This document shows positions 8,028 through 18,249 of a stretch of 57,495 nt of DNA, in pieces. The notes under the pieces are model-generated. The model searched no databases. It saw only the letters and a program-made list of their open reading frames with translations, and was not told the origin of the DNA. Position numbers and translations under genes: made by a program. The DNA is from Streptomyces coryli. Its GTDB lineage: Bacteria; Actinomycetota; Actinomycetes; Streptomycetales; Streptomycetaceae. Within the stretch, counting starts at the first letter, position 1; each line of letters opens with the position of its first letter. The stretch spans positions 1 through 57,495 of the forward strand of contig NZ_JAAKZV010000023.1 of NCBI RefSeq assembly GCF_011044975.1. The letters run 5' to 3'.

Positions 8028-9134
8028 TCACTCCTCGTCGTCCGCGTCCTCCTCGGCCAGGCGCTTCTCGAGCACCTTGCCCTCGCCCGGAGCGATCGAG
8101 CCGAGGATCCGCTCCAGATCCTCTATCGAGGCGAACTCGACGACGATCTTCCCCTTCTTCTGGCCCAGGTCGACCTTCACCCGGGTCTCGAAGCGATCCG
8201 AGAGCCGGGAGGCGAGGTCCACCAGCGCGGGGGACATCCGGCTGCCGGCCCGCGGTCCCTTCGGCTTGGCGGACTTCGGGCGCGCCCCCATGAGGGTCAC
8301 GATCTCCTCCACCGACCGCACCGAGAGCCCCTCGGCCACGATCCGGTGCGCCAGCTGGTCCTGGGTGTCCGAGTCCTCCACGGACAGCAGGGCGCGGGCA
8401 TGCCCGGCCGAGATCACCCCGGCGGCAACCCGCTGCTGCACCTTCGGCGACAGCTTCAGCAGCCGCAGCGTGTTGGTGACCTGCGGACGCGAGCGGCCGA
8501 TGCGGTCGGCGAGCTCGTCATGCGTGCAGCTGAAGTCCTTCAGCAGCTGGTCGTAGGCGGCAGCCTCTTCCAGCGGATTCAGCTGGGCGCGGTGCAGGTT
8601 CTCCAGCAGCGCGTCGAGCAGCAGCTTCTCGTCGTCCGTCTGCCGGACGATGGCGGGGATACGGGCCAGGCCGGCCTCGCGGCAGGCCCGCCAGCGGCGC
8701 TCGCCCATGACGAGCTCGTACCGCTCCGGACCCAGCTGCCGGACCACCACGGGCTGCAGAAGGCCGACTTCCTGGATGGAAGTGACCAGTTCGGCGAGGG
8801 CGTCCTCGTCGAAGACCTCGCGTGGCTGGCGAGGGTTCGGCGTGATCGCATCGAGCGGGACCTCGGCGAAGTGCGCACCGGCCACCTCGTCGACGCCCGG
8901 CACCTCTGCGGGGGACTCCTGGGGCTCGCCGATGTCCTGCGGCGGAATCGAATCTGCCTCCGCGGGCGCCTCCGGCACCGTGGGGGAGGGCAGATCGCGC
9001 TCCGACACTATGACCGGCACCGCACCTGGTGACGTCGTCGCACCCCCCACGAGGGGACCGGCATCACTGCCTGTCGGAGCCGCGGGAATCAGCGCGCCGA
9101 GGCCGCGGCCAAGCCCTCTTCGTCGTTCCGTCAC
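8028..9134 (-). CDS. parB: Chromosome-partitioning protein ParB
   Basis: A 368-residue CTPase clamp that binds parS and spreads. The N terminus ([14 protein letters not shown]) is the conserved ParA-interacting peptide. Next come NPRQPR, the CTP/arginine motif GERRWRA, and the helix-turn-helix region ([24 protein letters not shown], then [12 protein letters not shown]). A C-terminal dimerisation domain follows. The GTG start at 9134 overlaps the parA stop (GTGA), so the two are translationally coupled. Its targets, six perfect parS sites, are all within 7 kb. Confidence 0.97.
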   Translation of the reverse strand: MTERRRGLGRGLGALIPAAPTGSDAGPLVGGATTSPGAVPVIVSERDLPSPTVPEAPAEADSIPPQDIGEPQESPAEVPGVDEVAGAHFAEVPLDAITPNPRQPREVFDEDALAELVTSIQEVGLLQPVVVRQLGPERYELVMGERRWRACREAGLARIPAIVRQTDDEKLLLDALLENLHRAQLNPLEEAAAYDQLLKDFSCTHDELADRIGRSRPQVTNTLRLLKLSPKVQQRVAAGVISAGHARALLSVEDSDTQDQLAHRIVAEGLSVRSVEEIVTLMGARPKSAKPKGPRAGSRMSPALVDLASRLSDRFETRVKVDLGQKKGKIVVEFASIEDLERILGSIAPGEGKVLEKRLAEEDADDEE

Positions 9135-10204
9135 TGCGCCCCTCCGTCATGACGTGTTCCACCCTGAGCGCCGCCGCTCGGCTGGGCCGGCACGGAGTCA
9201 TGGCTGACCCCGACACCGCGCAGCGCGATCTCCCGCGCCGCCTCCAGGTACGACAGCGATCCGCTCGATCCAGGATCGTAAGTCAGCACCGTCTGCCCGT
9301 AACTGGGGGCCTCCGAAATACGCACCGAGCGCGGGATGCTCGTGCGCAGGACCTCCTTGCCGAAGTGCCCGCGCACCTCGTCGGCCACCTGCGAGGCGAG
9401 CCGCGTCCTGCCGTCGTACATCGTCAGCAGAATCGTCGAGACATGCAGCTTCGGGTTCAGGTGGCCGCGGACCAGATCCACGTTGTGCAGCAGCTGGCCC
9501 AGCCCTTCCAGCGCGTAGTACTCGCACTGGATCGGAATCAGCACCTCGGCGCCGGCCACCAACGCGTTCACTGTCAGCAACCCCAGTGAGGGCGGGCAGT
9601 CGATGAAGACATAGTCCAGCGGCTGCTCGTATGCGCTGATCGCCCGCTCCAGCCGGCTCTCGCGGGCCACCAGCGAGACCAACTCGATCTCCGCACCGGC
9701 CAGATCGATCGTGGCAGGGGCGCAGAAGAGTCCCTCCACGTCCGGGACCGGCTGCACCACGTCCGCGAGCGGCTTCCCCTCTACCAGGACGTCGTAGATC
9801 GAGGGAACCTCGGAATGGTGATCGACGCCGAGGGCAGTGGAGGCATTGCCCTGCGGGTCGAGGTCGATGACCAGCACCCGGGCGCCGTGCAGCGCCAGGG
9901 ATGCGGCCAGGTTGACGGTGGTGGTGGTCTTGCCGACCCCACCCTTCTGGTTGGCGACGACCATCACCCGGGTCTGTTCCGGGCGAGGCAGGCCCTCGCC
10001 CGCCCGCCCCAGCGCCTCAACGGCGAGCTGAGCGGCACGACCGATGGGGGTGTCGTCCATCGGGGGTGGTGTTTCACGTGAAACATCCACCGTTTCGGAA
10101 CGCGGACCGGGGACCGGATCGGCCATCGGGCCCGCGACGTTAGCGTCGGACCGCAAGGATTCACTCTCCTCGACTTCAGACTCGCGATGCACAGAGCCTG
10201 CCAT
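9131..10204 (-). CDS. parA: Chromosome-partitioning ATPase ParA
   Basis: A ParA/Soj Walker ATPase that drives ParB-parS complexes, notably during sporulation and polar growth. The deviant Walker [11 protein letters not shown] and Walker A' ([13 protein letters not shown]) are plain, followed by [10 protein letters not shown]. The start is uncertain. ATG 10204 (357 residues, [16 protein letters not shown]) was chosen because the sequence farther upstream looks non-coding. An alternative GTG at 10369 would add 55 residues. Neither has a strong ribosome-binding site. A parS site (10071-10084) lies in the N-terminal coding part and is translated VSRET. A second (10333-10346) lies upstream. Confidence 0.95.
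   Translation of the reverse strand: MAGSVHRESEVEESESLRSDANVAGPMADPVPGPRSETVDVSRETPPPMDDTPIGRAAQLAVEALGRAGEGLPRPEQTRVMVVANQKGGVGKTTTTVNLAASLALHGARVLVIDLDPQGNASTALGVDHHSEVPSIYDVLVEGKPLADVVQPVPDVEGLFCAPATIDLAGAEIELVSLVARESRLERAISAYEQPLDYVFIDCPPSLGLLTVNALVAGAEVLIPIQCEYYALEGLGQLLHNVDLVRGHLNPKLHVSTILLTMYDGRTRLASQVADEVRGHFGKEVLRTSIPRSVRISEAPSYGQTVLTYDPGSSGSLSYLEAAREIALRGVGVSHDSVPAQPSGGAQGGTRHDGGAQ
10071..10084. promoter_or_regulatory. parS site within the 5' part of parA
   Basis: Perfect GTTTCACGTGAAAC, read as VSRET in ParA. ParB bound here could influence parAB expression as well as segregation. Confidence 0.93.
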
Positions 10205-10332
10205 GCCGTCGGGGGTAGGAACCAGCGAGCCCCGTTCTCCTGTGGATGAATCTCGGTCAAATCCCGACGGCGGGCCATGAGACTCGGCGGCCTCACGCCC
10301 ACGATTCAGGATTCCCGGCAGTAGTGAGCGAC

Positions 10333-10346
10333 GTTTCACGTGAAAC
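10333..10346. promoter_or_regulatory. parS site upstream of parA
   Basis: Perfect GTTTCACGTGAAAC in the rsmG-parA interval, probably near the parAB promoter. If parA used the GTG at 10369, it would be coding. Confidence 0.92.
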
Positions 10347-10444
10347 ACGATGCACGCGGCGCGTCGCACGCTGCGGCAGACACTCCGAAATTGGAATGAG
10401 CCGCATTAAAGGAACAAACCGGACAGCAGAGCCCGGTGTGATCT

Positions 10445-11167
10445 TCAGCGCCGCCGGCGGGCCTTCCCCGGCGACCTTCTGGCCGCTCGTGCCCGCTTCG
10501 CCGCGAACCGCACACCGCCCGGGCTCTCACCCACCACGGCGCGCACCACCGTCGATGGCGGCGTCACCACGCCGACCCCCACCTGCGCGACCGAGGTCTC
10601 CTCGACGCCCAGCTTCGCCAGCGCCGCCTTCGACGCCTGCAGTTCCTCTGCCGCCGTGTCGCCCTTCAGTGCCAGCATCTCCCCGTACGGGCGCAGCAGC
10701 GGGATTCCCCAGCCGGCCAGGCGCTCCAGCGGGGCCACTGCCCGCGCCGTCACCACATGCACCGGCTCGAAGGTGCCCAGCACCTCTTCTGCCCGCCCCC
10801 GGACCACCGACACATGGTCCAGGCCGAGCAGCTCCACGACCTCCTGCAGGAAGGTGGTCCGCCGCAGCAGCGGCTCCAGCAGCGTAATCCGCAGGTCAGG
10901 CCGCACCAGCGCCAGCGGAATGCCCGGCAGGCCGGCCCCCGAGCCCACGTCGCAGACCGTCACGCCCTCCGGAACCACCTCGGAGAGCACCGCGCAGTTC
11001 AGCAGGTGCCGCTCCCACAGCCGGGGCACCTCGCGCGGCCCGATCAGGCCGCGCCGCACCCCGGCTTCCGCCAGCAGCTCGCCGTACCGCACCGCGTCCG
11101 GAAGCCGGTCGCCGAAGACCTTCTGAGCCGCCTCAGGGGCGGGCGGCAGCTCAGCCGTGTCCGTCAC
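10445..11167 (-). CDS. rsmG: 16S rRNA m7G527 methyltransferase RsmG (GidB)
   Basis: A 240-residue SAM-dependent methyltransferase modifying G527 of 16S rRNA. The SAM motif [17 protein letters not shown] is clear, followed by RAEEVL and [12 protein letters not shown]. The C terminus is very basic ([16 protein letters not shown]), a Streptomyces-type extension. GTG start at 11167. Loss of this enzyme gives low-level streptomycin resistance in several bacteria; the gene here looks intact. Confidence 0.95.
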   Translation of the reverse strand: MTDTAELPPAPEAAQKVFGDRLPDAVRYGELLAEAGVRRGLIGPREVPRLWERHLLNCAVLSEVVPEGVTVCDVGSGAGLPGIPLALVRPDLRITLLEPLLRRTTFLQEVVELLGLDHVSVVRGRAEEVLGTFEPVHVVTARAVAPLERLAGWGIPLLRPYGEMLALKGDTAAEELQASKAALAKLGVEETSVAQVGVGVVTPPSTVVRAVVGESPGGVRFAAKRARAARRSPGKARRRR

Positions 11168-11234
11168 GGAACCGTCCTCTCACTGGCAATACGGGTGTCA
11201 CCTGACCGGCCGGGTCAGGCCGGGCCGGTCCGAC

Positions 11235-11789
11235 TCAGGCCGGCAGCACAACCACGCGACGCTCGGGCTCCTCGCCCTCGGACTCGCTGCGCAGCCCGGC
11301 GGCCTTCACCGCGTCGTGCACCACCTTGCGCTCGAACGGCGACATCGGCGGCAGCTTCACCGGCTCGCCGGTCTGCTTCGCCTCGTCGACCGCCTTGGTG
11401 CCGAGCTCCGTCAGCTGCTCCCGCTTGCGGGCCCGGAAGCCGGCGATGTCCAGCATCAGCCTGCTGCGGTCGCCCGTCTCCCGGTGCACCGCCAGTCGGG
11501 TCAGCTCCTGGAGCGCCTCCAGCACCTCACCGTCGCGGCCCACCAGCTTCTGCAGGTCGCGGCTGTCGCCCTCGCTGATGATCGACACGGAGGCGCGGTC
11601 GCCCTCCACATCCATGTCGATGTCACCGTCGAGGTCGGCGATGTCCAGCAGCCCCTCGAGGTAGTCGGCCGCGATCTCGCCCTCCTGCTCCAGGCGGGAA
11701 AGACCGTCCGTGGCCTCGTCAGCCGTGTCGGGGACGTCGGTCGCGTCGGCCGCGTCCGCCTCGGGAACGGCGGTCGGGGTGTCCGTCAC
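11235..11789 (-). CDS. jag: RNA-binding protein Jag/KhpB (KH and R3H domains)
   Basis: A 184-residue RNA-binding protein. An acidic N-terminal region (1-60) precedes a KH domain (about 75-110, LVGRDGEVLEALQELTRL) and an R3H domain (about 120-165, RKREQLTELGTKAV, ending PMSPFERKVVHDAV). The Jag N-terminal domain seen in firmicutes is missing. GTG start at 11789. It lies directly downstream of yidC in the conserved rpmH-rnpA-yidD-yidC-jag order. Confidence 0.93.
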   Translation of the reverse strand: MTDTPTAVPEADAADATDVPDTADEATDGLSRLEQEGEIAADYLEGLLDIADLDGDIDMDVEGDRASVSIISEGDSRDLQKLVGRDGEVLEALQELTRLAVHRETGDRSRLMLDIAGFRARKREQLTELGTKAVDEAKQTGEPVKLPPMSPFERKVVHDAVKAAGLRSESEGEEPERRVVVLPA

Positions 11790-11807
11790 TTCAGGACTCC
11801 TTCTTGC

Positions 11808-13073
11808 TTACTTCTTCGAGGACGGGGACTTGGGGCGCTGCTGGCCCTTGCGCTGACCGGACTTCGCCCGGCTGCGCTGGTTGCCGGAGCCCGAGCCGGA
11901 CGAGCCGGAGCCGGACGGCTTGGCATCCTTCGGCTGGCCGGACTTCGGCTTGCCGCCGCCGTCCTGCTCATCGTCGGAGGGCGCCTGGCCCGGCTGGCCA
12001 CCGGTCTGGCCGCCCGTCTGCCGCTTCGACTTCGGCTGCCGCTTCGGCTGCTGCCGGCGCGCCGCACGCTCCTCAGCCGGGGGCTTGGGCTCGCCCTTCA
12101 CGACCGAGCCGTCCTCGTTCGCCACCAGCTGGGACTTCGCCAGCGTGCTGACGAAACTCCGCTCGGCCTCCGCGCGCGACTTGTCCTCCTTGAGCGCGAT
12201 GGCCTTGACGATCGCCCGGTCGTGCCGGGAGCGCACACCGCCGTGGGACACGATCCGCGGCGCCATCTTCTCGAGCAGCTCCCGCTGCGCGGAGCTGCCC
12301 GGCGTCGGGTTGCGCTTGATCACGTACATCTGCTGGCAGAGCGTCCAGAAGTTGGTGGTCAGCCAGTAGATGAGGACACCGACCGGGAAGTTGATGCCGA
12401 AGACGGCGAACATGACCGGGAAGATGTACATCAGCATCTTCTGCTGCTGCATGAAGGGCGTCTTCACCGAGGTGTCGACGTTCTTCGACATCAGCTGACG
12501 CTGCGTGTAGAACTGCGACGCCGACATCAGAACGATCATGATGACCGTGACGACGCGGACATCGGTCAGCGTGGCGCCCAGCTCCTGGACCTTGCTCGCG
12601 CTGTCCATGAACTTCGCCGCGATCGGCGCACCGAAGACGTGCGCCTCGCGGGCCTGCGAGACCTGCTCCTGGGTGAGAACGCCGACCTCGTGGTTACCGG
12701 CGATCTTGTTCAGCACCTGGAAGAGCGCGATGAAGAACGGCGACTGCGCCAGGATCGGGAGACAGCTCGAGAGCGGGTTCGTACCCGACTCCCGATAGAG
12801 CTTCATCATCTCCTCGGACTGGCGCTGCTTGTCGTTCTTGTAGCGCTCCTGGATCTCCTTCATCTTCGGCTGCAGAACCTGCATGTTCCGCGTCGCCTTG
12901 ATCTGCTTCACGAAGAGCGGGATCAGGCAGATACGGATCACGACCACCAGGGAGACGATGGACAGACCCCAGGCCCAGCCGCTGCTCGCGTCGAAGACAA
13001 GCGAGTACAGGCTGTGGAACTGGACGATGATCCAGGAGACCGCGATATAGAGAGGATTGAGGATCGTGTCCAC
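11808..13073 (-). CDS. yidC: Membrane protein insertase YidC
   Basis: A 421-residue insertase of the YidC/Oxa1/Alb3 family, placing membrane proteins alone or with SecYEG. The N-terminal hydrophobic segment, the conserved basic loop ([20 protein letters not shown]) and later segments ([31 protein letters not shown]) are visible. The C-terminal ~150 residues are a hydrophilic Lys/Gly/Ser/Gln-rich tail typical of actinobacterial YidC. It lacks the large periplasmic domain of enterobacterial YidC. GTG start at 13073, 3 nt after the yidD stop. Confidence 0.96.
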   Translation of the reverse strand: MDTILNPLYIAVSWIIVQFHSLYSLVFDASSGWAWGLSIVSLVVVIRICLIPLFVKQIKATRNMQVLQPKMKEIQERYKNDKQRQSEEMMKLYRESGTNPLSSCLPILAQSPFFIALFQVLNKIAGNHEVGVLTQEQVSQAREAHVFGAPIAAKFMDSASKVQELGATLTDVRVVTVIMIVLMSASQFYTQRQLMSKNVDTSVKTPFMQQQKMLMYIFPVMFAVFGINFPVGVLIYWLTTNFWTLCQQMYVIKRNPTPGSSAQRELLEKMAPRIVSHGGVRSRHDRAIVKAIALKEDKSRAEAERSFVSTLAKSQLVANEDGSVVKGEPKPPAEERAARRQQPKRQPKSKRQTGGQTGGQPGQAPSDDEQDGGGKPKSGQPKDAKPSGSGSSGSGSGNQRSRAKSGQRKGQQRPKSPSSKK

Positions 13074-13076
13074 TAA

Positions 13077-13373
13077 TCAGGCTCCTTGGGCCTTGGGCTG
13101 AGTCTCGCCTCTGCGCCTGCTCATCCAAAGACGCAGACGCCGGTGCCAGACCGGATGCTTACGGGGCGGTACGTGGTCGACTCCGCCGAGCGACCACGGG
13201 TTGCAGCGCAGGATGCGCCAAGCGGTCAGGGCCGTGCCTTTCACCGCGCCGTGCCGGTCGATGGCCGTGAAGCCATAGTGCGAGCACGACGGGTAGTACT
13301 TGCAGACCGGCCCCAGGAGCGGGCTGATGGTCCACTGGTAGATCTTGATCAGCAAAAGCAGCGGGTACTTCAT
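13077..13373 (-). CDS. yidD: Membrane protein insertion efficiency factor YidD
   Basis: A 98-residue protein. The YidD signature is complete: [20 protein letters not shown] followed by [20 protein letters not shown]. An amphipathic N-terminal helix associates it with the membrane, where it assists YidC. ATG at 13373 overlaps the rnpA stop by 4 nt. Confidence 0.96.
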   Translation of the reverse strand: MKYPLLLLIKIYQWTISPLLGPVCKYYPSCSHYGFTAIDRHGAVKGTALTAWRILRCNPWSLGGVDHVPPRKHPVWHRRLRLWMSRRRGETQPKAQGA

Positions 13374-13738
13374 AGCGGCGCCCTTCCGAGCAGTCGCCGC
13401 AGCGCCGAATCCAGATCGCTGCCCAGCTGATCGTGATCAGCCGTGGCCGCGCCCGGCAGCGCGCGTACGACCACCAGGCTACCCGCGGGCAGCTCCGGGA
13501 GCCGGTCCCGCATCAGGTGACGCAGCCGACGCTTCACGAGGTTGCGCTGGACCGCGCCGCCCACTGCCTTGCTGACGACGAAACCCGCACGCGCCGGAGG
13601 ACCAATGTCCCCCGGTGCGTGCGGGCCCGTACCGCTGTTCATATGGACGACGAGGAGCGGGCGCCCGGCCCGGCGCCCTCGTCGTACCGCGGTCGCGAAG
13701 TCCTCGCGCCGCCTCAGCCGATGCTCAGCAGGCAGCAC
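13370..13738 (-). CDS. rnpA: Ribonuclease P protein component
   Basis: A 122-residue basic protein that binds RNase P RNA and aids 5' maturation of tRNA. The family core [15 protein letters not shown] and the RNR-like motif [18 protein letters not shown] are visible. GTG start at 13738. It follows rpmH by 15 nt and overlaps yidD, forming one transcription unit. Confidence 0.95.
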   Translation of the reverse strand: MLPAEHRLRRREDFATAVRRGRRAGRPLLVVHMNSGTGPHAPGDIGPPARAGFVVSKAVGGAVQRNLVKRRLRHLMRDRLPELPAGSLVVVRALPGAATADHDQLGSDLDSALRRLLGRAPL

Positions 13739-13753
13739 GGTTCAGACCACGGA

Positions 13754-13891
13754 TCAGGCGGAAAGGCGGCCGCGACCCTTGCTACGGCGGGACGCGAGAA
13801 TCGCGCGGCCGGCGCGGGTACGCATACGCAGCCGGAAGCCGTGGGTCTTGGCGCGACGGCGGTTGTTCGGCTGGAAAGTGCGCTTGCTCAC
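13754..13891 (-). CDS. rpmH: 50S ribosomal protein L34
   Basis: A 45-residue protein, read directly from the sequence: [20 protein letters not shown] at the start, ending GRGRLSA. GTG start at 13891, with GGAG about 8 nt upstream; stop at 13754-13756. It is the first gene of the leftward operon from the origin, divergent from dnaA. Confidence 0.97.
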   Translation of the reverse strand: MSKRTFQPNNRRRAKTHGFRLRMRTRAGRAILASRRSKGRGRLSA

Positions 13892-14064
13892 TCGGGGGCT
13901 CCAGAAAAGCTTGGATCTCGCGGGTTACGAGACGGTGTGTGTAGAGCCGACGGCTGGCACCGTGCGCCCGCGAGTGGCTCGCAATACGCCTGACAGGTGA
14001 AGATCTGTGCGGCGCCGGCCGATCGGAGGCAGGCGGCAGCAGCCGTCGACAACTCGACCTCGCT

Positions 14065-14094
14065 ACGGTACGTGCGCCTGTACCTTCCGGTCAA
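14065..14094 (-). promoter_or_regulatory. Candidate rpmH operon promoter
   Basis: On the minus strand, TTGACC (14094-14089) and TACCGT (14070-14065) are separated by 18 bp, resembling a vegetative HrdB promoter. It lies about 175 nt upstream of the rpmH start. Confidence 0.5.
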
Positions 14095-14162
14095 ACCGGC
14101 AAGGAAACCGGTCCGGGCCCAGGACAAGGACCCGGGCGGCGCCGGACAATCATGCACACCCC

Positions 14163-14171
14163 TGTGGACAA
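14163..14171 (-). promoter_or_regulatory. DnaA box in the dnaA promoter region
   Basis: TGTGGACAA is the exact reverse complement of the Streptomyces DnaA-box consensus TTGTCCACA. It sits immediately upstream of the candidate dnaA -35 element, where DnaA binding would repress dnaA. Such autoregulation is known in Streptomyces. Confidence 0.8.
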
Positions 14172-14175
14172 CGAC

Positions 14176-14205
14176 TTGAATGGTGCAGGCCAGGCTGAGT
14201 AGCGT
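14176..14205 (+). promoter_or_regulatory. Candidate dnaA promoter
   Basis: TTGAAT (14176-14181), an 18-bp spacer and TAGCGT (14200-14205) fit a vegetative promoter. The dnaA start lies about 70 nt downstream. The rest of the 13892-14273 interval holds the divergent rpmH promoter and the DnaA box at 14163; I see no gene in it. Confidence 0.6.
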
Positions 14206-14273
14206 GGCGAGTTCCCGCCGTCAATCCCGCCCTACCGGGCGTTCACCCCGCGCAGCGAGTGAGAGAGTGCCCT

Positions 14274-16241
14274 GTGGCTGACCTACCTGCAGACCTGGCG
14301 GCAGTGTGGCCACGCGTGCTCGAAGAGCTGCTCGACGGGGGACCAGGTGGTCAGGCCGTAGAGGCAAAGGACCAGCGCTGGCTGCGCGACTGCCAGCCGC
14401 TCGTCCTGGTGGCGGGCACCGCGGTCATCGCCGTACCCAATGAATACGCCAAGGGCGTCGTCGAAGGGCGGCTCGCCCCCGCGATCAGCGACGCGCTCAG
14501 CCGGGCCTGCGGCCAGCCCATCGGGCTCGCCATCACCGTCAGCCCCGCGGAAGCCGAGCCCACGCCGCCGCCCGCGCAGCAGCAGCATCAGCAGCCGGCC
14601 GTCCCCGGCCAGCCCCAGCACCACCAGCCGGCCCCGCAGCAGCACCAGCCGCCCCACCAGTCACAAGCGCCCCAGGCACCCCAGCCCCCGGCCGACTATG
14701 ACTACGGCCACACTCCGCGCGACGACTACGGCCGCGGCCAGGACGAGGCGCAGCTGCCCACGGCCCGCCCGGCCTACCCGGAGTACGCGCAGCAGCACCA
14801 CCCCGAGCCCGCCGCCTGGCCCCGCGCCGCGCCGCCCGCCCCGCAGCAGCCCGGCCCCGGGCAGCAGAACCACCAAGGACACCAGGGCCCCGGCAGCCAC
14901 CAGAGCCACCGCCCCGAGCCGCCGGCCTTCCCGCGCCAGCAGCCCCCGGACCAGCACGGCGGCCCCGGCCACTCCGCGCCGAACCACACCGCCCCGAGCC
15001 ACGGCGACTACAACCAGGGCGACTACAACAGCGGCCAGCGGCAGCACGACCCGTACGGCCGCCGCCCCCAGCTCCCCAGCCAGACGCCCCCGCCGCTCCC
15101 CGGCTCCCCCGGCGCCGTCTCCCTCGGCAGCGCCGAGCTCCCCGCGCCCAGCGGCGCCCCGGGGCCGCTCGCCGCGCAACCGGCGCCCGCGACCGGGCCC
15201 GGCGAGCCGACCGCCCGGCTGAACCCGAAGTACCTCTTCGACACCTTCGTCATCGGCGCCTCCAACCGCTTCGCCCACGCGGCCGCGGTCGCCGTCGCCG
15301 AAGCCCCGGCCAAGGCGTACAACCCGCTCTTCATCTACGGCGAATCCGGCCTCGGCAAAACGCATCTGCTGCACGCCATCGGCCACTACGCCCGCAGCCT
15401 CTACCCGGGCACCCGGGTCAGATACGTGAGCTCCGAGGAGTTCACCAACGAGTTCATCAACTCCATCCGCGACGGCAAGGCGGACACCTTCCGCAAGCGC
15501 TACCGCGACATGGACATCCTGCTCGTCGACGACATCCAGTTCCTGGCCTCCAAGGAGTCGACGCAGGAGGAGTTCTTCCACACCTTCAATACGCTCCACA
15601 ACGCCAACAAGCAGATCGTGCTGTCGAGTGACCGGCCGCCCAAGCAGCTGGTCACCCTGGAGGACCGGCTGCGCAACCGCTTCGAGTGGGGCCTGATCAC
15701 CGACGTCCAGCCGCCCGAGCTGGAGACCCGGATCGCGATCCTCCGCAAGAAGGCCGTACAAGAGCAGCTCAACGCACCGCCGGAGGTACTGGAGTTCATC
15801 GCCTCCCGCATCTCCCGCAACATCCGCGAGCTCGAGGGCGCCCTCATCCGCGTCACGGCCTTCGCGTCGCTCAACCGGCAGCCGGTCGACCTCGGCCTTA
15901 CGGAGATCGTCCTCAAGGACCTCATCCCCGGCGGCGAGGACGCGGCCCCCGAGATCACCGCGCCGGCCATCATGAGCTCCGTGGCCGACTACTTCGGCCT
16001 GACCGTGGACGACCTGTGCGGCTCATCCCGCAGCCGCGTGCTCGTGACGGCCCGGCAGATCGCCATGTATCTGTGCCGGGAGCTGACCGACCTCTCCCTG
16101 CCGAAGATCGGCGCCCAGTTCGGCGGCCGCGACCATACGACCGTGATGCACGCGGACCGCAAGATCCGCGCCCTCATGGCCGAGCGGCGGTCCATCTACA
16201 ACCAGGTCACCGAGCTCACGAACCGCATCAAGAACAGCTGA
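14274..16241 (+). CDS. dnaA: Chromosomal replication initiator DnaA
   Basis: A 655-residue initiator. Domain I is residues 1 to ~95. Domain II is unusually long (~96-311), rich in Gln, Pro and His, as known for Streptomyces DnaA. Domain III (AAA+) has Walker A GESGLGKT at 356-363 and Walker [11 protein letters not shown]. Domain IV carries the DnaA-box-binding signature [15 protein letters not shown] near the C terminus. GTG 14274 (MADLPADL) was chosen after a GAGAGAG ribosome-binding site; an in-frame start at 14259 is less likely. It is probably autoregulated through the DnaA box at 14163-14171. Confidence 0.97.
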   Translation: MADLPADLAAVWPRVLEELLDGGPGGQAVEAKDQRWLRDCQPLVLVAGTAVIAVPNEYAKGVVEGRLAPAISDALSRACGQPIGLAITVSPAEAEPTPPPAQQQHQQPAVPGQPQHHQPAPQQHQPPHQSQAPQAPQPPADYDYGHTPRDDYGRGQDEAQLPTARPAYPEYAQQHHPEPAAWPRAAPPAPQQPGPGQQNHQGHQGPGSHQSHRPEPPAFPRQQPPDQHGGPGHSAPNHTAPSHGDYNQGDYNSGQRQHDPYGRRPQLPSQTPPPLPGSPGAVSLGSAELPAPSGAPGPLAAQPAPATGPGEPTARLNPKYLFDTFVIGASNRFAHAAAVAVAEAPAKAYNPLFIYGESGLGKTHLLHAIGHYARSLYPGTRVRYVSSEEFTNEFINSIRDGKADTFRKRYRDMDILLVDDIQFLASKESTQEEFFHTFNTLHNANKQIVLSSDRPPKQLVTLEDRLRNRFEWGLITDVQPPELETRIAILRKKAVQEQLNAPPEVLEFIASRISRNIRELEGALIRVTAFASLNRQPVDLGLTEIVLKDLIPGGEDAAPEITAPAIMSSVADYFGLTVDDLCGSSRSRVLVTARQIAMYLCRELTDLSLPKIGAQFGGRDHTTVMHADRKIRALMAERRSIYNQVTELTNRIKNS

Positions 16242-16260
16242 CAGCGGCTCCTCAGACGCC

Positions 16261-16290
16261 CCTTCAAGCCCTCTCAAGCCCTCTCAAGCC
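16261..16290. repeat. 10-bp tandem repeat after dnaA
   Basis: Three consecutive units of about CTCTCAAGCC (the first with one change) and a degenerate fourth lie between the dnaA stop and its terminator. No function is apparent. Confidence 0.7.
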
Positions 16291-16294
16291 CTCC

Positions 16295-16334
16295 GAGCCC
16301 CCAGGGATCGAGTCCTCGAACTCCCTGGGGGCTC
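16295..16334 (+). terminator. dnaA terminator
   Basis: Perfect 13-bp arms (16295-16307 and 16322-16334) with a 14-nt loop, followed by TCTTCG, lie just beyond dnaA. It would insulate oriC from dnaA transcription. Confidence 0.78.
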
Positions 16335-17057
16335 TTCGCTGTTCGAATCCACAGCCTGTGCATGGACTTCTCCACACGCTGCGCCATGATCGGCCGTCCA
16401 CACCCTGGGGAGGGCCGAAGTTACCCACGTAGGCTTGTGGACCCGGTCGGGATAACCCGCGATGATCCAGTTCAGCAGCGTGTGGATTTGTGGTCAGAAG
16501 ATGTCCACAGACTGGGGACGGAGGTTGCGTCCACAGGAGGCCGCACCTCACCGCCCACAGGCCGCCCACAGCAGAATCAATACTGTCCACACCTTTTCCA
16601 CACCGCTGTCCACTGTTCGGCAACGCAACGCGCCCCTTCACCGGTACGTGTGAAAGCTGTCACACCAAGGGGGTCGGTTGGCCTGTGTGGGAAGGGGGTA
16701 AATCTGGGGATGGAGCTGTGGCTAAGACGGCCTTGGCTGTGAATCCGCTGTGCACAGAATCGGCCGGTCCACAGAATCACCGGGTTGTCCACCGGCACCG
16801 CCCACAGCACCTGTGGGCAAAAAAGTGGGGCTGACCTGCACAGACACGGTTTTCCACGGTGTCCACAGGCCCTACTACTACCTCTACGGATATCTAGCCC
16901 GGGATTCGCTTCGAAGCGGGGCCTGTGCACAAGTTGGGGATCGCGAGCCGAGGCGGGCTGAGACGAGTTGACCGGGACCGTCCCCACGCTGTCGGTGCCG
17001 TACGTCAGACTGTTCCCCGCAGACAGAAGAGCCGGCGTACTGCAGGAGGCGGTCCCG
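16335..17057. other. oriC: Origin of replication oriC with about twenty DnaA boxes
   Basis: A ~720-bp non-coding region between dnaA and dnaN, dense in 9-mers like (T/C)TGTCCACA. The best matches are CTGTCCACA 16583-16591 (exact), TTCTCCACA 16368-16376, ATGTCCACA 16501-16509, TTTTCCACA 16594-16602, CTGTCCACT 16606-16614, TTGTCCACC 16785-16793, GTGTCCACA 16859-16867 and, reversed, TGTGGGCAA 16812-16820. Weaker ones lie at 16394, 16436, 16481, 16527, 16551, 16562, 16717, 16748, 16765, 16798, 16850 and 16923. The boxes form two clusters separated by a sparse stretch (~16620-16740). No strongly A+T-rich unwinding element is obvious; the least G+C-rich part is near 16872-16900. Gene orientation switches here, consistent with bidirectional replication. 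Confidence 0.95.
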
Positions 17058-18197
17058 TTGAAGATCCGTGTGGAGCGCGACGTACTCGCAGAGGCGGTGG
17101 CCTGGGCAGCTCGCAGCCTGCCTGCCCGCCCGTCGACGCCTGTGCTCGCCGGCCTGATGCTGAAGGCCGACTCCGAGGAGCAGGGCACCCTGAGCCTGTC
17201 CGGCTTCGACTACGAGGTGTCGGCCCGGGTCTCGGTCGAGGCCGAGGTCGAGGAGGAGGGCCAGCTGCTGGTCTCCGGCCGGCTGCTCGCCGACATCTCG
17301 CGCGCACTTCCCAACAGGCCTGTGGAGATCTCATCCGACGGCGTCCGCGCCACCGTGGTGTGCGGCTCCTCGCGATTCACACTCCACACGCTGCCTGTGG
17401 AGGAGTATCCGGCGCTGCCGGAGATGCCCACCGCGACCGGCACCGTCCCCGGCGAGGTCTTCTCCGCCGCCGTCCAGCAGGTGGCCGTCGCCGCAGGGCG
17501 GGACGACACCCTCCCGGTGCTCACCGGTGTGCGCATCGAGATCGAGGGCGACACGGTCACACTGGCCTCCACCGACCGCTACCGCTTCGCGGTCCGCGAG
17601 TTCCTGTGGAAGCCGGAGACCGCCGACGCCTCCTCGGTGGCGCTGGTCCCGGCGAAGATGCTCCTCGACACCGCCAAGTCCCTGACCAGCGGTGACACCG
17701 TCACGATCGCGCTGGCGGGTTCAGGTGCGGGCGAGGGCCTGATCGGCTTCGAGGGCGCCGGGCGGCGAACCACCACCCGGCTGCTGGAAGGCGATCTGCC
17801 GAAGTACAAGACGCTCTTCCCCACCGAGTTCAATTCGGTGGCGGTGATCGAGACGGCGCCGTTCGTGGAGGCCGTGAAGCGCGTCGCCCTGGTGGCCGAG
17901 CGCAATACGCCGGTGCGGCTGAGCTTCGAGCAGGGTGTGCTGACCCTGGAGGCCGGGTCCTCCGACGACGCACAGGCTGTGGAGCGGGTGGACGCGACGC
18001 TGGAGGGCGATGACATCTCGATCGCCTTCAACCCGACGTTCCTGCTGGACGGCCTGAGCGCGATCGATTCCCCGGTCGCCCAGCTGGCCTTCACCACGTC
18101 CACCAAGCCCGCGCTGCTCAGCGGCAAGCCGGCCGTGGACGCCGAGGCGGACGACCAGTACAAGTACCTGATCATGCCCGTGAGGCTGAGCGGCTGA
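17058..18197 (+). CDS. dnaN: DNA polymerase III beta subunit (sliding clamp)
   Basis: A 379-residue ring-forming clamp with three similar domains. It ends in the characteristic YLIMPVRLSG. The start is TTG at 17058: AGGAGG (17044-17049) is ideally spaced before it and the protein then begins MKIRVERDVLAEAV, the normal N terminus of the family. The upstream extension of the frame into oriC is not coding. It is the first gene to the right of the origin. Confidence 0.96.
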   Translation: MKIRVERDVLAEAVAWAARSLPARPSTPVLAGLMLKADSEEQGTLSLSGFDYEVSARVSVEAEVEEEGQLLVSGRLLADISRALPNRPVEISSDGVRATVVCGSSRFTLHTLPVEEYPALPEMPTATGTVPGEVFSAAVQQVAVAAGRDDTLPVLTGVRIEIEGDTVTLASTDRYRFAVREFLWKPETADASSVALVPAKMLLDTAKSLTSGDTVTIALAGSGAGEGLIGFEGAGRRTTTRLLEGDLPKYKTLFPTEFNSVAVIETAPFVEAVKRVALVAERNTPVRLSFEQGVLTLEAGSSDDAQAVERVDATLEGDDISIAFNPTFLLDGLSAIDSPVAQLAFTTSTKPALLSGKPAVDAEADDQYKYLIMPVRLSG

Positions 18198-18249
18198 CCC
18201 GGGCGTAGGCTCGTAGACGCTACGGACATTTCGCTGGGAAGGGTCACTA

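Noticed and set aside
10205-10369. N-terminal extension of ParA to GTG 10369
   Set aside because: The extra residues are unlike ParA, contain a translated parS and have no good ribosome-binding site. It is not fully excluded.
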